DNA of 64,000 bases from positions 992,001-1,056,000 of the forward strand of contig NC_013407.1 in assembly GCF_000024625.1 (NCBI RefSeq), in the 5' to 3' direction. This document shows positions 8,305-17,674 of the stretch, piece after piece. Position 1 is the first letter of the stretch. Every line of letters starts with the position of its first letter. The notes below the pieces were generated by a model. It was given only the letters and a program-made list of their open reading frames with translations, was not told the origin of the DNA and ran no database searches. The position numbers and the translations under genes are program-made. The DNA is from Methanocaldococcus vulcanius M7 (GTDB taxonomy: Archaea; AGJL01; Methanococci; Methanococcales; Methanocaldococcaceae).

Positions 8305-10656
8305 TTACCTATATTCTGCTGTTAAAACCTCTCTAATCTTTTTAGCCCTCTCTTTTCCGACTCCATCAACTTTCATTAATTCTTCTTCCTTTGCTGTAAA
8401 TACATTTTCAACTGTCTTAAAGTGCTTTAACAACCTTTCAGCTAACGCCCCACCAACATCTGGCAAACTTTCAACAATGAATTTCTGCTGTTCCTTCAAA
8501 GACATTGCTGTCTTTCCATACCTTACCATAACAGCCCTTTTCTCTTTTATTTGCTCTTTCTCAGCAATCTTTATTAGTAAATCGGCTGTTTCTTCAGCAT
8601 TTTTTGTAAAGATTATTGGGATGCCAAAATCCAAAGTTATTGATAAAATGGCTCCTTTAAGTGCATTTTCGTGAATTCTGCTAAAATTATCTCCTTCAAT
8701 AATTAATAATGGTCTTTCAACCTTTCTAAGGTTTTTTAACTGGTTAAATAATCTTTTATCAATTATTGAATTTACAAAATCCTCAGCTGTTTTTCTCTCA
8801 ACAACTACTCTATCGCTTAAAATATAGTCCCCAACTTCTAAGGTTTTTAGTTCAATGTTCGCATAGTTATGTAAAAGTTTAGCCATATTCCTCTCTCTAA
8901 CATCTATAATGATTTTCAACTGTTTTTTCATGCTTTCTTTATCTTTATTTTTATTATCATCTTTATTATACTCTTTTTTATCATTTTTATTAACTTGGTT
9001 TATAAAGTCCAATATAGTAATTTGTTTCTTCTCTTTTTTTGTCTTTTCGTTGTTATTGTTTTTTATTACATCTTTTTCTGTTTCTAATATTGAAACATCT
9101 TCTTTTTTACTCTGAATTTCCGAAGTGATGTTAGATTCTATCTTTTTTTCTTTATTTTTTTCAGCTAATTTCTTGTTTAATATTTTACACATATTTTTGA
9201 GTATTTGTTTCATTCCTTTTTCTTTGTAAAGTGCACTTTTATAGTATGCCTCATCTGTTGTGCCTTTTGCAATAAGAATAAAAACGTTTCCTCCTTCTCC
9301 TCTCATTGCTCTTCCTCTTCTTTGAATAAATCTTATTTCAGAGGGAACGGGTTCGTAAAATATTATGTAGTTTACAGATGGGATGTCTATTCCTTCTTCT
9401 GAAACGCTTGTTGAAACTAAGACACTTCCCTCTTTTTTGAATTTTTCTATTGCCTTTATTTGCTCTTTTTGTGTCATTCCTTTTCCTTTTTCTTTACTTG
9501 CCTGGCCTATAAATTTTATTGCCTTTATTTCATTCTGGTTTAGAAGATTTACTATTTTCTCAACTGTATCACGATATTGAGCGAATATTATTATTCGTTC
9601 GTCTTTATTTTCTTTTAAGATTTTTTTAACCATTTCTATGACTTTTTCTAATTTTGGATGATCTGTATTTGATTTTAGTAGTAGATTAACCGCCTTTATA
9701 ATTTTTTCATCGTTAATTACAGATTTAGCAGATTTGGTTCTTTGTGATGATAATTTATTTATATAATTCAAGAATACTGTCTTTCCTTGACTTTCTAATA
9801 GTTCTCTTGCGTGCATTAATTTCAACGCTTCAGAACAGACCTTTATTAGTTCATATTTTATTTGCTCATCATATGCAAATAAACGTTTATTTAACTCTAT
9901 GAGATCTGTTTTAGTTATATGGTATATTGAGTTTACAACTCCCGCATCTTTCAATATTTTTAATCTCTCTTTTAATGCCTCGTTTATCAATGTTAATGCC
10001 TGTTTAAACTCTTTAGGTAGTTCAATTCTTATGGGTTTTAATTTAATCTTAGCAATGTATGGTTTAACGTCCTCATCATCCTCAGTTCTCACTTCAACAT
10101 GCTCTATCCCTAAATTCTCACATATCTCCATAATTTTATCAATATCTGATCCAGGAGAAGCTGTTAATCCCAATATGTGGCATTTATCTCTAAATTTTTT
10201 TGCAACGAAAGCGTAGGAGTGATCTCCTGTTGTATGGTGTGCTTCATCGGCTATAAGTAAGATGAACTCATCTATATTGATTCTTCCTGCAATTATATCG
10301 TTTTCTATAACTTGCGGTGTGGCAATAAATATCTTTCCTTTTTTGTAAAGATCTTCTCGTTTTTTTGGGGATATTTTCCCAGTTAGGGCAATTATCTTAT
10401 CTTCATCAATGTTTAAAACATCTTTTAATTTTTTATAATGTTGCTCTACCAATGGGCGTGAGGGGGCCAATATTAAAACCTTTCCGTCTTTTTTTGTTAA
10501 AATACCTGCTATAACAAGTATGGCTATCGCTGTTTTTCCCAATCCAGTGGATAGCACACAGAGAGTATTTTTGTTTAAGGCATTTCCTGCAATTATTTGT
10601 TGATATACTCTCGCTTCAAGTATGTTTGGTTTAATTAGAGGATGATTAATGAACAT
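8305..10656 (-). CDS. hef: Hef: SF2 helicase fused to XPF-type structure-specific nuclease
   Basis: 783-aa archaeal Hef, full length for the family. It remodels and cleaves stalled replication forks (homologue of eukaryotic FANCM/XPF). The helicase half shows motif I STGLGKT (residues 36-42), DEAH (near 136), TASPGSD (motif III) and motif VI Q-R-R-G-R-A-M-R. A charged Lys/Glu linker (about 500-565) separates it from the nuclease half, which has V-E-R-K-T-A-E-D (near 618; ERKxxxD active site), followed by tandem helix-hairpin-helix motifs near 720-770 (V-D-G-V-G-K-E-R-A). Both catalytic centres look intact. It is flanked by long noncoding DNA and appears monocistronic. It stands between the kinase cluster and the ribosomal protein genes with no obvious functional link. 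Confidence 0.97.
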   Translation of the reverse strand: MFINHPLIKPNILEARVYQQIIAGNALNKNTLCVLSTGLGKTAIAILVIAGILTKKDGKVLILAPSRPLVEQHYKKLKDVLNIDEDKIIALTGKISPKKREDLYKKGKIFIATPQVIENDIIAGRINIDEFILLIADEAHHTTGDHSYAFVAKKFRDKCHILGLTASPGSDIDKIMEICENLGIEHVEVRTEDDEDVKPYIAKIKLKPIRIELPKEFKQALTLINEALKERLKILKDAGVVNSIYHITKTDLIELNKRLFAYDEQIKYELIKVCSEALKLMHARELLESQGKTVFLNYINKLSSQRTKSAKSVINDEKIIKAVNLLLKSNTDHPKLEKVIEMVKKILKENKDERIIIFAQYRDTVEKIVNLLNQNEIKAIKFIGQASKEKGKGMTQKEQIKAIEKFKKEGSVLVSTSVSEEGIDIPSVNYIIFYEPVPSEIRFIQRRGRAMRGEGGNVFILIAKGTTDEAYYKSALYKEKGMKQILKNMCKILNKKLAEKNKEKKIESNITSEIQSKKEDVSILETEKDVIKNNNNEKTKKEKKQITILDFINQVNKNDKKEYNKDDNKNKDKESMKKQLKIIIDVRERNMAKLLHNYANIELKTLEVGDYILSDRVVVERKTAEDFVNSIIDKRLFNQLKNLRKVERPLLIIEGDNFSRIHENALKGAILSITLDFGIPIIFTKNAEETADLLIKIAEKEQIKEKRAVMVRYGKTAMSLKEQQKFIVESLPDVGGALAERLLKHFKTVENVFTAKEEELMKVDGVGKERAKKIREVLTAEYR

Positions 10657-11030
10657 GGTATCATCAATTTTATTTTTAATTTTATTTTATTGAGTTTATT
10701 GGATCTTGATTCTTAATTTATTTGTCCAATAACGAATCAAATTATTTAATCAACTTATTTATTTATGTATTAACTTTTCCATACAAAATGAAAATCAACA
10801 TATTGTAATAAATTGATTGAAATGATTAAACGATAAACATAATTTAAATGTCAATTAAACAATTTAAAAATAAGTGTAAATTTTGGATATAATTATGTTA
10901 TAAATGTTATAAATTATAAAGTTAATAGACAGTTATCTTACCTATATAATAATTATTTAAAAATTAAAAAACTATAAAAAATAAAAAAGTGAAACTTGTT
11001 TTTCAGTTAATAGTTTAAATGTTGACTATC
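10657..11030. other. 374-bp gene-free region upstream of hef and downstream of L14e
   Basis: Very AT-rich sequence with many short A/T runs. It must hold the hef promoter (hef reads leftward from 10656) and the 3' end of the L14e transcript. I see no ORF with a binding site, no strong hairpin and no tRNA-like structure. Confidence 0.6.
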
Positions 11031-11276
11031 CTACTCCTCTTCTTTTAAGAGTCCTGCAGCATCTAAAGCTAATTTAACTTCTTCTGTTGAAGCTCCTTTT
11101 TGAATGTCAACCTTTTTCTCTGTTGGCTCTAAGTGTTTTATGTTGCATCTTCTTCTCTTAACTAACCCATCAACTACTACAAAGTTTTTATCTAAAACAT
11201 CAACTATAACACAGATCTGTCCTGCTTCTCTTCCTGCTGTTTTTATACAAACTCTTCCTACTTCTACTGCTGGCAT
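11031..11276 (-). CDS. rpl14e: Large-subunit ribosomal protein L14e
   Basis: 81-aa L14e, a small SH3-like (KOW-type) protein of the archaeal/eukaryotic large ribosomal subunit. The sequence begins [19 protein letters not shown], with the family signature G-R-V-C followed by V-I-V-D-V-L-D and [12 protein letters not shown] start it at ATG 11276 because GAGGTGAGG lies just upstream; the longer reading frame to 11318 runs through a leader hairpin and does not look coding. It is the last gene of the L34e-cmk-L14e set, an order I recall from M. jannaschii. Confidence 0.96.
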   Translation of the reverse strand: MPAVEVGRVCIKTAGREAGQICVIVDVLDKNFVVVDGLVKRRRCNIKHLEPTEKKVDIQKGASTEEVKLALDAAGLLKEEE

Positions 11277-11297
11277 TAACCTCACCTCATTTTTGTT

Positions 11298-11321
11298 GTT
11301 GTGATTCTCGCGAATCACAAC
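11298..11321 (-). promoter_or_regulatory. Hairpin in the L14e leader
   Basis: A perfect 10-bp stem (GTTGTGATTC paired with GAATCACAAC) with a 4-nt loop lies 22-45 nt upstream of the L14e start, between cmk and L14e. A second potential stem (CCTCC with GGAGG) lies about 10-30 nt further upstream on the transcript. It could be a processing site, a terminator-like element after cmk, or an autoregulatory site bound by L14e. Only the pairing is seen; the role is inferred. Confidence 0.5.
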
Positions 11322-11367
11322 TCATCCTCCAAATGAGGGAGGTTTAATACCTTCCCTCTGCGGTTTT

Positions 11368-11904
11368 TTATTGTTGTAGATTATCTATGGCAGAGGAGAC
11401 GATATTAAACACTCCCTCCACATTCCATTTTGAAGTATCAATTATCAGATCGTAAATTGAAAGATCATCAATATCTATTCCATATATTTCTTTATATCTC
11501 TTTTTTTCACTATTCTCTCTTTCGATCATCTTTTTTAGAGCAATGTCTTTATCGATGTTTTCTCTCTTACTAATTCTCTCTGCTCTAACTTCAAGGGGGG
11601 CTTTAAACCAGATGGTTAAATCTGGCTTAATTCCGTTTTTTAATAACATCCACGCTGCTAATCTTCCTTCTAATATGACATTTCCTTGTTTTGCTATCTC
11701 TACTTGCCTTCTGTCTATCTCTTCATCAACTTCTTTATGTTCCTCAGCGTATTTGCTAAATTCCTGCAAATCCATGCCCATTTCTTCCGCCATCTCTCTA
11801 AATATGAAGCCAGCACATACGTGTCTTAGGTTGTATTTCTCTGCTATCATTTTTGCTATTGTGGTCGTGCCAGTTCCTGGTAGCCCCCCGATTGTGATTA
11901 TCAT
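11368..11904 (-). CDS. cmk: Cytidylate kinase, archaeal type
   Basis: 178-aa CMP/dCMP kinase that phosphorylates CMP with ATP in pyrimidine nucleotide synthesis. The P-loop G-L-P-G-T-G-T-T-T is at residues 7-15, followed by the substrate region (H-V-C-A-G-F-I-F-R) and [10 protein letters not shown]; the lid region has R-A-E-R-I-S-K-R-E. Length agrees with archaeal Cmk, which is shorter than the bacterial form. ATG 11904 is the start that keeps the P-loop at the usual distance from the N-terminus. It lies between two ribosomal protein genes on the same strand, a conserved linkage in this group. Confidence 0.95.
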   Translation of the reverse strand: MIITIGGLPGTGTTTIAKMIAEKYNLRHVCAGFIFREMAEEMGMDLQEFSKYAEEHKEVDEEIDRRQVEIAKQGNVILEGRLAAWMLLKNGIKPDLTIWFKAPLEVRAERISKRENIDKDIALKKMIERENSEKKRYKEIYGIDIDDLSIYDLIIDTSKWNVEGVFNIVSSAIDNLQQ

Positions 11905-12037
11905 CTATTCACCCATCTAAAATGGATTCCTTTACTATAAATATTTTTTCATACAACATATATAAATATATATTGATGGATAATGTAAATGTTATAAGCA
12001 GTTGTGTATTATGTTATATTGATTTTTTAATTTTATT

Positions 12038-12307
12038 TTAAAGTGTTCTTGCTCTTTTAATCATTAATCTTTTTAAACATCTTGGACATAAGTAGCCACC
12101 ATATGGCCTTTCGGGTCTTCTTCCAGTTTTTGGTAATTTTCTAACCTCTACTGGCCTACCTCTTGGAACTCCGTGGAGTTCTGCTCCGCAAATTGCACAT
12201 CTTGGTTTTCCTGGTTTTCTTTTTTTGTAGTGGATGACTATTCTTCCTCCAGGAGTTCTCCTGTAAACTCTCCTATATGATCTTGATCTGTATCTTGGTG
12301 CTGGCAT
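12038..12307 (-). CDS. rpl34e: Large-subunit ribosomal protein L34e
   Basis: 89-aa L34e. It is very basic, starting [14 protein letters not shown], with two CxxC pairs (C-A-I-C near 37-40 and C-P-R-C near 78-81) that form the zinc ribbon of the archaeal protein. The start is ATG 12307 with GGTGAG upstream. It is the first gene of the minus-strand set with cmk and L14e; the promoter must lie in the AT-rich region to its right. Confidence 0.96.
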   Translation of the reverse strand: MPAPRYRSRSYRRVYRRTPGGRIVIHYKKRKPGKPRCAICGAELHGVPRGRPVEVRKLPKTGRRPERPYGGYLCPRCLKRLMIKRARTL

Positions 12308-12800
12308 TTAACTCACCTTATCATATTTTTTTAATTATATTTTTAATTTTTTATTTATTTTTCACGTTTTTAGGTTTTCCAGTTTAAACACAAAAGTTAA
12401 ATTAAGTATATTTTTAATTTTAATCTGTCTAAAAAGTTTTAATGGCTTTTAAACAATTTTAAACAATTTATTATATAACTATTGAAAATTTATATCATAA
12501 TACCATAGTAATTACTATTTAAAACTTTTGGTTCTGTATTGTTTCAACTTAACAAAGTTGCTAAAAATCACAAGTATGCAAAAAGATTAATAATTATTAA
12601 ATAAAAAATAACAAAAAAATCGGTAATTATAATAAAAGGAATAGAATTTATAGTAGATTAGTAAAAACTGGTTTATATTAAATAATGCATTTTAAACAAT
12701 ATCAAAAAATAAAATTAAAAACATAAAAAAACCATAAAAAAAACGTAAGAATAGTTGTATTGTGGTTTATAGTTTTAAAGAAAGAGGATGGTGGATTATT
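12308..12800. other. 493-bp intergenic region between divergent L34e and pyrD
   Basis: Strongly AT-rich with long A runs. It carries the divergent promoters of the L34e set and pyrD; a TATA-like TTTATATTAAA near 12673-12683 is suitable for the rightward pyrD transcript. There is no supported ORF or RNA gene. A reading frame from 12762 is continuous with pyrD, but its start lacks a binding site. Confidence 0.5.
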
Positions 12801-13709
12801 ATGTTAGAAATAGATATTTGTGGCATTAAATTCAAAAATCCTGTGTTTTTAGCAAGTGGAATAATGGGAGAAACAGGTAGTGCATTAAAAAGAATTGCAA
12901 AGGGAGGATCTGGGGCAGTTGTTACGAAATCAGTTGGATTATATCCAAACCCTGGTCATAAAAATCCTACAATTGTAGAAGTTTATGGTGGATTTTTAAA
13001 TGCAATGGGTTTACCAAATCCTGGGGTTGATGAATACATAGAGGAAATAAAATCTGTTAAAAAAGACCTTGAAAAGATGGGTGTTAGAGTTATTGGTTCT
13101 ATATATGGAAAGGATGAGAAGGAATTTATGGATGTCGCTAAGAAAATTGAAAGTTTTGTTGATGCTATTGAATTAAATATTTCCTGTCCACATGCGAAGG
13201 GTTATGGGGCAACAATAGGACAAAATCCAGAGATGTCATATAACGTATGTGCTGCGGTTAAGGACGTTGTTAAAATCCCTGTTTTTGCTAAACTAACTCC
13301 CAATGTTAGTGATATTGTAGAAATAGCTGGAGCGGTTGTAGAGGCGGGGGTAGATGGGCTCGTGGCAATTAATACTGTTAGGGGAATGGTTATTGATATT
13401 AAAGCGAAAAAACCCATTTTATCCAACAAATTTGGAGGATTGAGTGGAAAAGCGATAAAACCCGTTGGTATAAAGGCAGTTTGGGATCTTTATGAGAACT
13501 TCGATGTGCCTATTATTGGTGTTGGAGGGATAATGAGTGGGGAGGATGCTATTGAGTATATGATGGCGGGTGCTTCAGCTGTTCAAGTTGGAAGTGGAGT
13601 TTATTATAGGGGATATAATGTGTTTAAAAAGATCTGTGATGAGATATGTTCATTTTTAAAGGAAGAAAATTTAACTTTAAAAGAGATAGTTGGTTTGGCT
13701 CATAGATGA
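12801..13709 (+). CDS. pyrD: Dihydroorotate dehydrogenase, class 1B catalytic subunit
   Basis: 302-aa FMN-dependent TIM-barrel enzyme that oxidises dihydroorotate to orotate in UMP synthesis. The active-site stretch is N-I-S-C-P-H-A-K-G-Y-G; a catalytic Cys rather than Ser marks class 1B, which normally pairs with a PyrK flavoprotein for NAD or another acceptor. A PyrK gene is not in this window. The FMN phosphate-binding G-V-G-G-I-M-S-G-E-D and G-A-S-A-V-Q-V-G-S are present near the C-terminus. I start at ATG 12801, 5 nt after GGTGGA, giving the usual M-L-E-I-D-I-C-G N-terminus; the frame is open from GTG 12762 but without a binding site. Confidence 0.95.
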   Translation: MLEIDICGIKFKNPVFLASGIMGETGSALKRIAKGGSGAVVTKSVGLYPNPGHKNPTIVEVYGGFLNAMGLPNPGVDEYIEEIKSVKKDLEKMGVRVIGSIYGKDEKEFMDVAKKIESFVDAIELNISCPHAKGYGATIGQNPEMSYNVCAAVKDVVKIPVFAKLTPNVSDIVEIAGAVVEAGVDGLVAINTVRGMVIDIKAKKPILSNKFGGLSGKAIKPVGIKAVWDLYENFDVPIIGVGGIMSGEDAIEYMMAGASAVQVGSGVYYRGYNVFKKICDEICSFLKEENLTLKEIVGLAHR

Positions 13710-13744
13710 TTTTTAATTAATTTTGTAATTTATTTTTATTTAAT

Positions 13745-14329
13745 TTACTCCTCTTTTTCCTCGAATTCTTCTATACATTCATCACATAAGTATCTTCCTT
13801 GATATAATCTTACTCTGCCCTGATAACCGCAGTTTTCACATATTCCGTTAATATATTCTTCGCTAAATTCATCTGTGTCTAATGAAAGCCCTTCCACATC
13901 TTCGGGAGTTATTGATGCATATTCCATAACGATTTCCAGTAGATTTGGAGATATTTTAATTATGTCGCTTTGAGTAATTATACCCATTAAATTCCCATCT
14001 TTAACAACAGGTAATCTTTTTACTCCGTATTTTGCCATAATTTTGGCAGCTTCTGTTATTGACGCGTTTTGATGTATGGTTATTATTTTTTTGCTCATAA
14101 CTTCTTCTGCTAAAACTTCTTTCGGCTTTAAATTTTTTGATACAACTCTTTTAACAATATCTCTCTCAGTTAAAATTCCTACGGGTTTGTTATCTTCAAC
14201 GATCACCACTGCTCCTATATTATGTTCTGTCATTATGTTTGCAATATCATAAACACTCATATCCTTTTTTGCAGTAATGACTGGAAAGCTCATAACTTCA
14301 GAAATAGGAATATCACATTCAACTTTCAT
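13745..14329 (-). CDS. Tandem CBS-domain protein with C-terminal zinc ribbon
   Basis: 194-aa protein with two CBS domains (about 8-70 and 78-140; each with the T-E-R-D-I-V / T-Q-S-D-I-I ending) that usually bind adenosyl nucleotides, and a C-terminal ribbon C-E-N-C and C-D-E-C (about 165-190). The target is unknown. CBS-plus-Zn-ribbon proteins are common in methanogens and are thought to be regulatory. The start is ATG 14329 behind AGGTGGGGA; an upstream M at 14356 has no site. It is convergent with pyrD. Confidence 0.9.
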   Translation of the reverse strand: MKVECDIPISEVMSFPVITAKKDMSVYDIANIMTEHNIGAVVIVEDNKPVGILTERDIVKRVVSKNLKPKEVLAEEVMSKKIITIHQNASITEAAKIMAKYGVKRLPVVKDGNLMGIITQSDIIKISPNLLEIVMEYASITPEDVEGLSLDTDEFSEEYINGICENCGYQGRVRLYQGRYLCDECIEEFEEKEE

Positions 14330-14400
14330 AATCCCCACCTTTAACAATTTTAACATACCACTCTAAATATTAATTGTTTATATATTTTGTTATTACCTAT

Positions 14401-14964
14401 TTAAAAACCATAGTTGGATCTTAATTTCACTGTTTTAAAAACCTCACTGTAAACGTCCTCAACGGTTCTGTCTGTTGTATCTATGATTACAAAACCTTCT
14501 TTTTTTGCAAGATCTAAGTATTTCTCTTGCACTTTTTCTAAAAATTCTTTTTTTTCAAAAATATCTTTTGTGTTTATTCGTTTTAATGCAGTTTCAATAT
14601 CGCAAATTAACAAAAAAACAAGATCTGGCTTCAATGCGTATCTATTTATCGACCTTATAAAGTCCTCGTCAACACCTGCAACACTTTGATAAGCGATTGA
14701 AGAGTAGAGGTATCTATCACACACAACATCCCTGTATCTAAGTTCTTCTTTGATCTTCTTGTTATGCTCTATCCTATCCGCTGAGAATAACAAAGCTAAG
14801 GTCTTATCATCAACTTTAACATTTCCAGAAAGTATTTTCCTAATCAATTCTCCTACAACACTATTTGATGGCTCATAAGTCCAAAATGCGTTTATACTTT
14901 TAGCCAATTTTTTTGAGATTGTGGTCTTTCCACTCCCATCTATACCCTCAAACACAATAAACAT
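14401..14964 (-). CDS. tmk: Thymidylate kinase
   Basis: 187-aa dTMP kinase. The P-loop is G-I-D-G-S-G-K-T-T (residues 7-15); the D-R-Y motif (V-C-D-R-Y-L-Y-S-S-I-A-Y-Q) is near 83-95 and positions the thymidine phosphate; the lid region is around 135-150. The length is typical of Tmk. ATG 14964 follows GAGGAG at the expected distance. It stands alone on the minus strand with a 329-bp gap to divergent hisA. Confidence 0.94.
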   Translation of the reverse strand: MFIVFEGIDGSGKTTISKKLAKSINAFWTYEPSNSVVGELIRKILSGNVKVDDKTLALLFSADRIEHNKKIKEELRYRDVVCDRYLYSSIAYQSVAGVDEDFIRSINRYALKPDLVFLLICDIETALKRINTKDIFEKKEFLEKVQEKYLDLAKKEGFVIIDTTDRTVEDVYSEVFKTVKLRSNYGF

Positions 14965-15293
14965 AAGATCTCCTCTTTATTTTTCTTCTATTTTTATCTC
15001 TATTTTTCTTAAAATATTTAAGTTTGTGTAATTTAATTGAATTGTTTGTAAGATTACTCTCCTAAGCGACAACTATGGATAATTTTTATAACATTCTAAT
15101 AATCTTTTACTAAATAATTTTTATACAAAGTTGTTATAACCTAACTGTCAAAATACTTAGGCATACAAACCTTTATAAAATCTAAATTATGTCTACTTAA
15201 TTATTAAACTGTTTATAAAACATATTATAAAAGTTGAAGATATGGATATTATAACTTAAAAAATATAAAAAGTATTTAAATAGGTGATTGAGT
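14965..15293. other. 329-bp intergenic region between divergent tmk and hisA
   Basis: AT-rich, with two TATA-like stretches (e.g. CCTTTATAAAATC near 15171-15183, oriented toward hisA). No ORF with a binding site and no strong secondary structure are visible. Confidence 0.5.
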
Positions 15294-16007
15294 GTGATCG
15301 TAATTCCCGCTGTTGATCTAAAAGATAAAAAATGTGTGCAATTAATTCAAGGGGATCCAACTAAAAAACACTTAGAACTCGAAGATCCTGTGAATGTTGC
15401 TAAAAAATGGGTGCATGATGGGGCAGAATACTTACATATCGTTGATCTTGATGCTGCATTGGGTTGTGGAAATAATGTTGATGTTATTGAAAAGATCGTT
15501 GAAGAAGTTAATATTCCCGTCGAAGTTGGAGGCGGAATTAGAAGTTTAACAATTGCTAAGAGGTTAATGGATATTGGTGTAGATAAAATCGTAGTAGGAA
15601 CTAAGGCAATAACCGATCCGACCTTTTTAAATGAATTACTTTCTGAAATTGAAAGGGAAAAAATAATTTTAGCTGTTGAATGTAAACAGGGAAAAGTTGC
15701 TATAAAAGGATGGAAAGAGACGATCAATAAGAATCCCATAGAGATTGCAAAAAAATATGAAAAAAAAGTTGGAGGGATTTTATTTACTAATGTTGACGTT
15801 GAGGGGATGTTGAGTGGAATAAAAACAGATATAATCGAAACGTTGGTAAAGAATGTAAGAGTTCCAATAATTTATTCCGGTGGAATAACAACCCTTGAAG
15901 ATATAAAAAAACTTAAAGAGATCGGAGTTGATGGGGTTATTATTGGATCTGCGCTTTATAAGGGAATAATTAATTTAAAAGATGCATTAAAAATATCTAA
16001 AAGTTAA
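15294..16007 (+). CDS. hisA: ProFAR isomerase (HisA)
   Basis: 237-aa (beta/alpha)8-barrel enzyme of histidine synthesis that isomerises ProFAR to PRFAR. It has the N-terminal catalytic Asp (I-P-A-V-D-L), the matching Asp in the second half (F-T-N-V-D-V-E-G) and the two phosphate-binding half-barrel motifs (V-G-G-G-I-R-S and Y-S-G-G-I-T-T). I start at GTG 15294 (M-I-V-I-P-A-V-D), 8 nt after AGGTGA; the TTG at 15288 overlaps the binding site. Confidence 0.95.
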   Translation: MIVIPAVDLKDKKCVQLIQGDPTKKHLELEDPVNVAKKWVHDGAEYLHIVDLDAALGCGNNVDVIEKIVEEVNIPVEVGGGIRSLTIAKRLMDIGVDKIVVGTKAITDPTFLNELLSEIEREKIILAVECKQGKVAIKGWKETINKNPIEIAKKYEKKVGGILFTNVDVEGMLSGIKTDIIETLVKNVRVPIIYSGGITTLEDIKKLKEIGVDGVIIGSALYKGIINLKDALKISKS

Positions 16008-16105
16008 ACCTAACAAAATTAAATTTTAAAATAAAATTAAATGAAATAAATTAAAACGTAAAAGCAAATATATAAATCAAAGAATAAATAAATAAAGGGA
16101 TAAAT

Positions 16106-16684
16106 ATGAAGATAAAAATAATTCCTATAATCTTAATAATTTTAATTAACCTGCTATTTTGCGGATGTTTTGAGCAACACAACAATGTGGTTTCTTCTCC
16201 ATTCATCGATGCTCATGAACACTACTACGGAAGAGTTGTTAAAGTTGTAGATGGAGATACTATTTATGTGGAAGTTAATGGTCATTTATGGAAGATTAGG
16301 TTGCTGGGAGTTGATACTCCTGAGACATATAAAAAGAATAACCCCCATGAATATTATTTACTAAACGGAACACCAATAACTGATATAAATTATCTTAAAT
16401 ATTGGGGAGAAAAAGCCAAAAACTTTGCAAAGAGGGAGTTAGATCATAAGGAAGTAATAATAGTTTTTGATGACGAAGCTCCAAAAAAAGACAAATATGG
16501 AAGGTATTTAGCGTATATCTATATAAACGATAGCGGGAAGTTAGAAAACTTCAACGAGGAATTATTAAAGTATGGATATGCAAGAGTTTATGTTAGCAGG
16601 TTTGAGTTGGAACATGAGTTTTTAAATATCGAAAGAAAGGCGAAAGAGAATAGAATAGGATTATGGAATTGGACTAATAACTAA
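16106..16684 (+). CDS. Secreted/lipoprotein thermonuclease (SNase family)
   Basis: 192-aa staphylococcal-nuclease-type enzyme. The N-terminus M-K-I-K-I-I-P-I-I-L-I-I-L-I-N-L is a signal peptide ending in a lipobox-like L-F-C-G-C, so the protein is probably exported and tethered by a Cys. The OB-fold nuclease core has V-V-D-G-D-T-I, the catalytic Arg and Glu in R-L-L-G-V-D-T-P-E, and the second catalytic Arg in K-Y-G-R-Y-L-A-Y-I. It would degrade extracellular DNA or RNA. The start at ATG 16106 gives a perfect signal peptide. Confidence 0.92.
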   Translation: MKIKIIPIILIILINLLFCGCFEQHNNVVSSPFIDAHEHYYGRVVKVVDGDTIYVEVNGHLWKIRLLGVDTPETYKKNNPHEYYLLNGTPITDINYLKYWGEKAKNFAKRELDHKEVIIVFDDEAPKKDKYGRYLAYIYINDSGKLENFNEELLKYGYARVYVSRFELEHEFLNIERKAKENRIGLWNWTNN

Positions 16685-16752
16685 AACAAGTAAAGAGCGA
16701 TTAAATATAAAAAATATCATAAAACGATTATAAAAATAAAGGAGTGAGTTAT

Positions 16753-17601
16753 ATGGAGGGTAATGCATATGCTTTGGCATCTGGAACTATAATAAACGCG
16801 ATAGCTACGGGAAAAGGATCTGCTTTTGGTCTGGATTTGAAAGTTTATGCAAAAGTAAAGCTTATAGATGATGGAAAAGGAAAAATAGAGGGAAAAGTGT
16901 TAGATAATCCCAACATAAAACCGAATCTCATAATTCGATGTGTTAAGAATACACTTGAATATTTTAATTTGGATTATTCTGCCTATGTTGAAACAAAAAC
17001 AGAAATTCCCATAAGATCAGGATTAAGTAGTAGTTCAGCGACATCCAACGCAGTGGTTTTAGCAACCTTTGATGCTTTAAATGAAAAGATAGATGATGAA
17101 TTAATAATAGAACTTGGAATAAAATCAAGTTTTGATGAAGGATTAACTATTACAGGAGCTTACGATGATGCTACTGCCTCATATTTTGGTGGAATAACTA
17201 TAACCGACAATATAAAAAGAGAAATTATAAAAAAAGATAATATGGATGAGAATCTTAATGTTTTAGTGATAATCCCAAAATTAGAAAAAAATCTCGATGT
17301 TGAAAGTATGAAAGCAATTGGGAAATTTGTAGACGTGGCATACAATGAGGCATTAAAAGGAAATTATTTTAAAGCATTATTTTTAAATGGCATACTCTAC
17401 GCCTCAGCCCTTAAATTTCCGACAAATATTGCAATAGATGCACTAAAATCGGGAGCTTTAACTGCTGGTTTATCTGGAACCGGACCTTCTTACATTGCTA
17501 TTGTGGAAGATGATCACGTGGAAAAAGTGATGTCTACCTTAAATAAATATGGAAAAGTAATAAAAACTAAACCCAATAATTGCGGGGCTAAAATAATCTA
17601 A
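16753..17601 (+). CDS. aroK: Archaeal shikimate kinase (GHMP family)
   Basis: 282-aa GHMP-superfamily shikimate kinase, the archaeal non-homologous replacement of bacterial AroK/AroL, which makes shikimate 3-phosphate for aromatic amino acids. It shows the nucleotide-binding G-L-S-S-S-S-A-T-S-N (near 90-100), an N-terminal G-T-I-I-N-A-I-A-T-G-K-G-S-A-F-G, and the C-terminal G-L-S-G-T-G-P-S GHMP motif. ATG 16753 follows GGAGTGA; the GTG at 16744 lies within it. It lies in a run of plus-strand genes with the nuclease and pdxT. Confidence 0.94.
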   Translation: MEGNAYALASGTIINAIATGKGSAFGLDLKVYAKVKLIDDGKGKIEGKVLDNPNIKPNLIIRCVKNTLEYFNLDYSAYVETKTEIPIRSGLSSSSATSNAVVLATFDALNEKIDDELIIELGIKSSFDEGLTITGAYDDATASYFGGITITDNIKREIIKKDNMDENLNVLVIIPKLEKNLDVESMKAIGKFVDVAYNEALKGNYFKALFLNGILYASALKFPTNIAIDALKSGALTAGLSGTGPSYIAIVEDDHVEKVMSTLNKYGKVIKTKPNNCGAKII

Positions 17602-17674
17602 TTAAAATTAAAAACTAAATTAAATAAATTAAATTAAAAATTAAATTATAACAAAGCATATACGAGGGATTAAA

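Noticed and set aside
11277-11318. Longer L14e from 11318
   Set aside because: It would run through a perfect hairpin and a strong ribosome site; the mature start M-P-A-V-E-V-G-R is at 11276.
12762-12800. N-terminal extension of pyrD
   Set aside because: The frame is open from GTG 12762, but the strong site GGTGGA precedes ATG 12801, and the shorter protein matches the family N-terminus.
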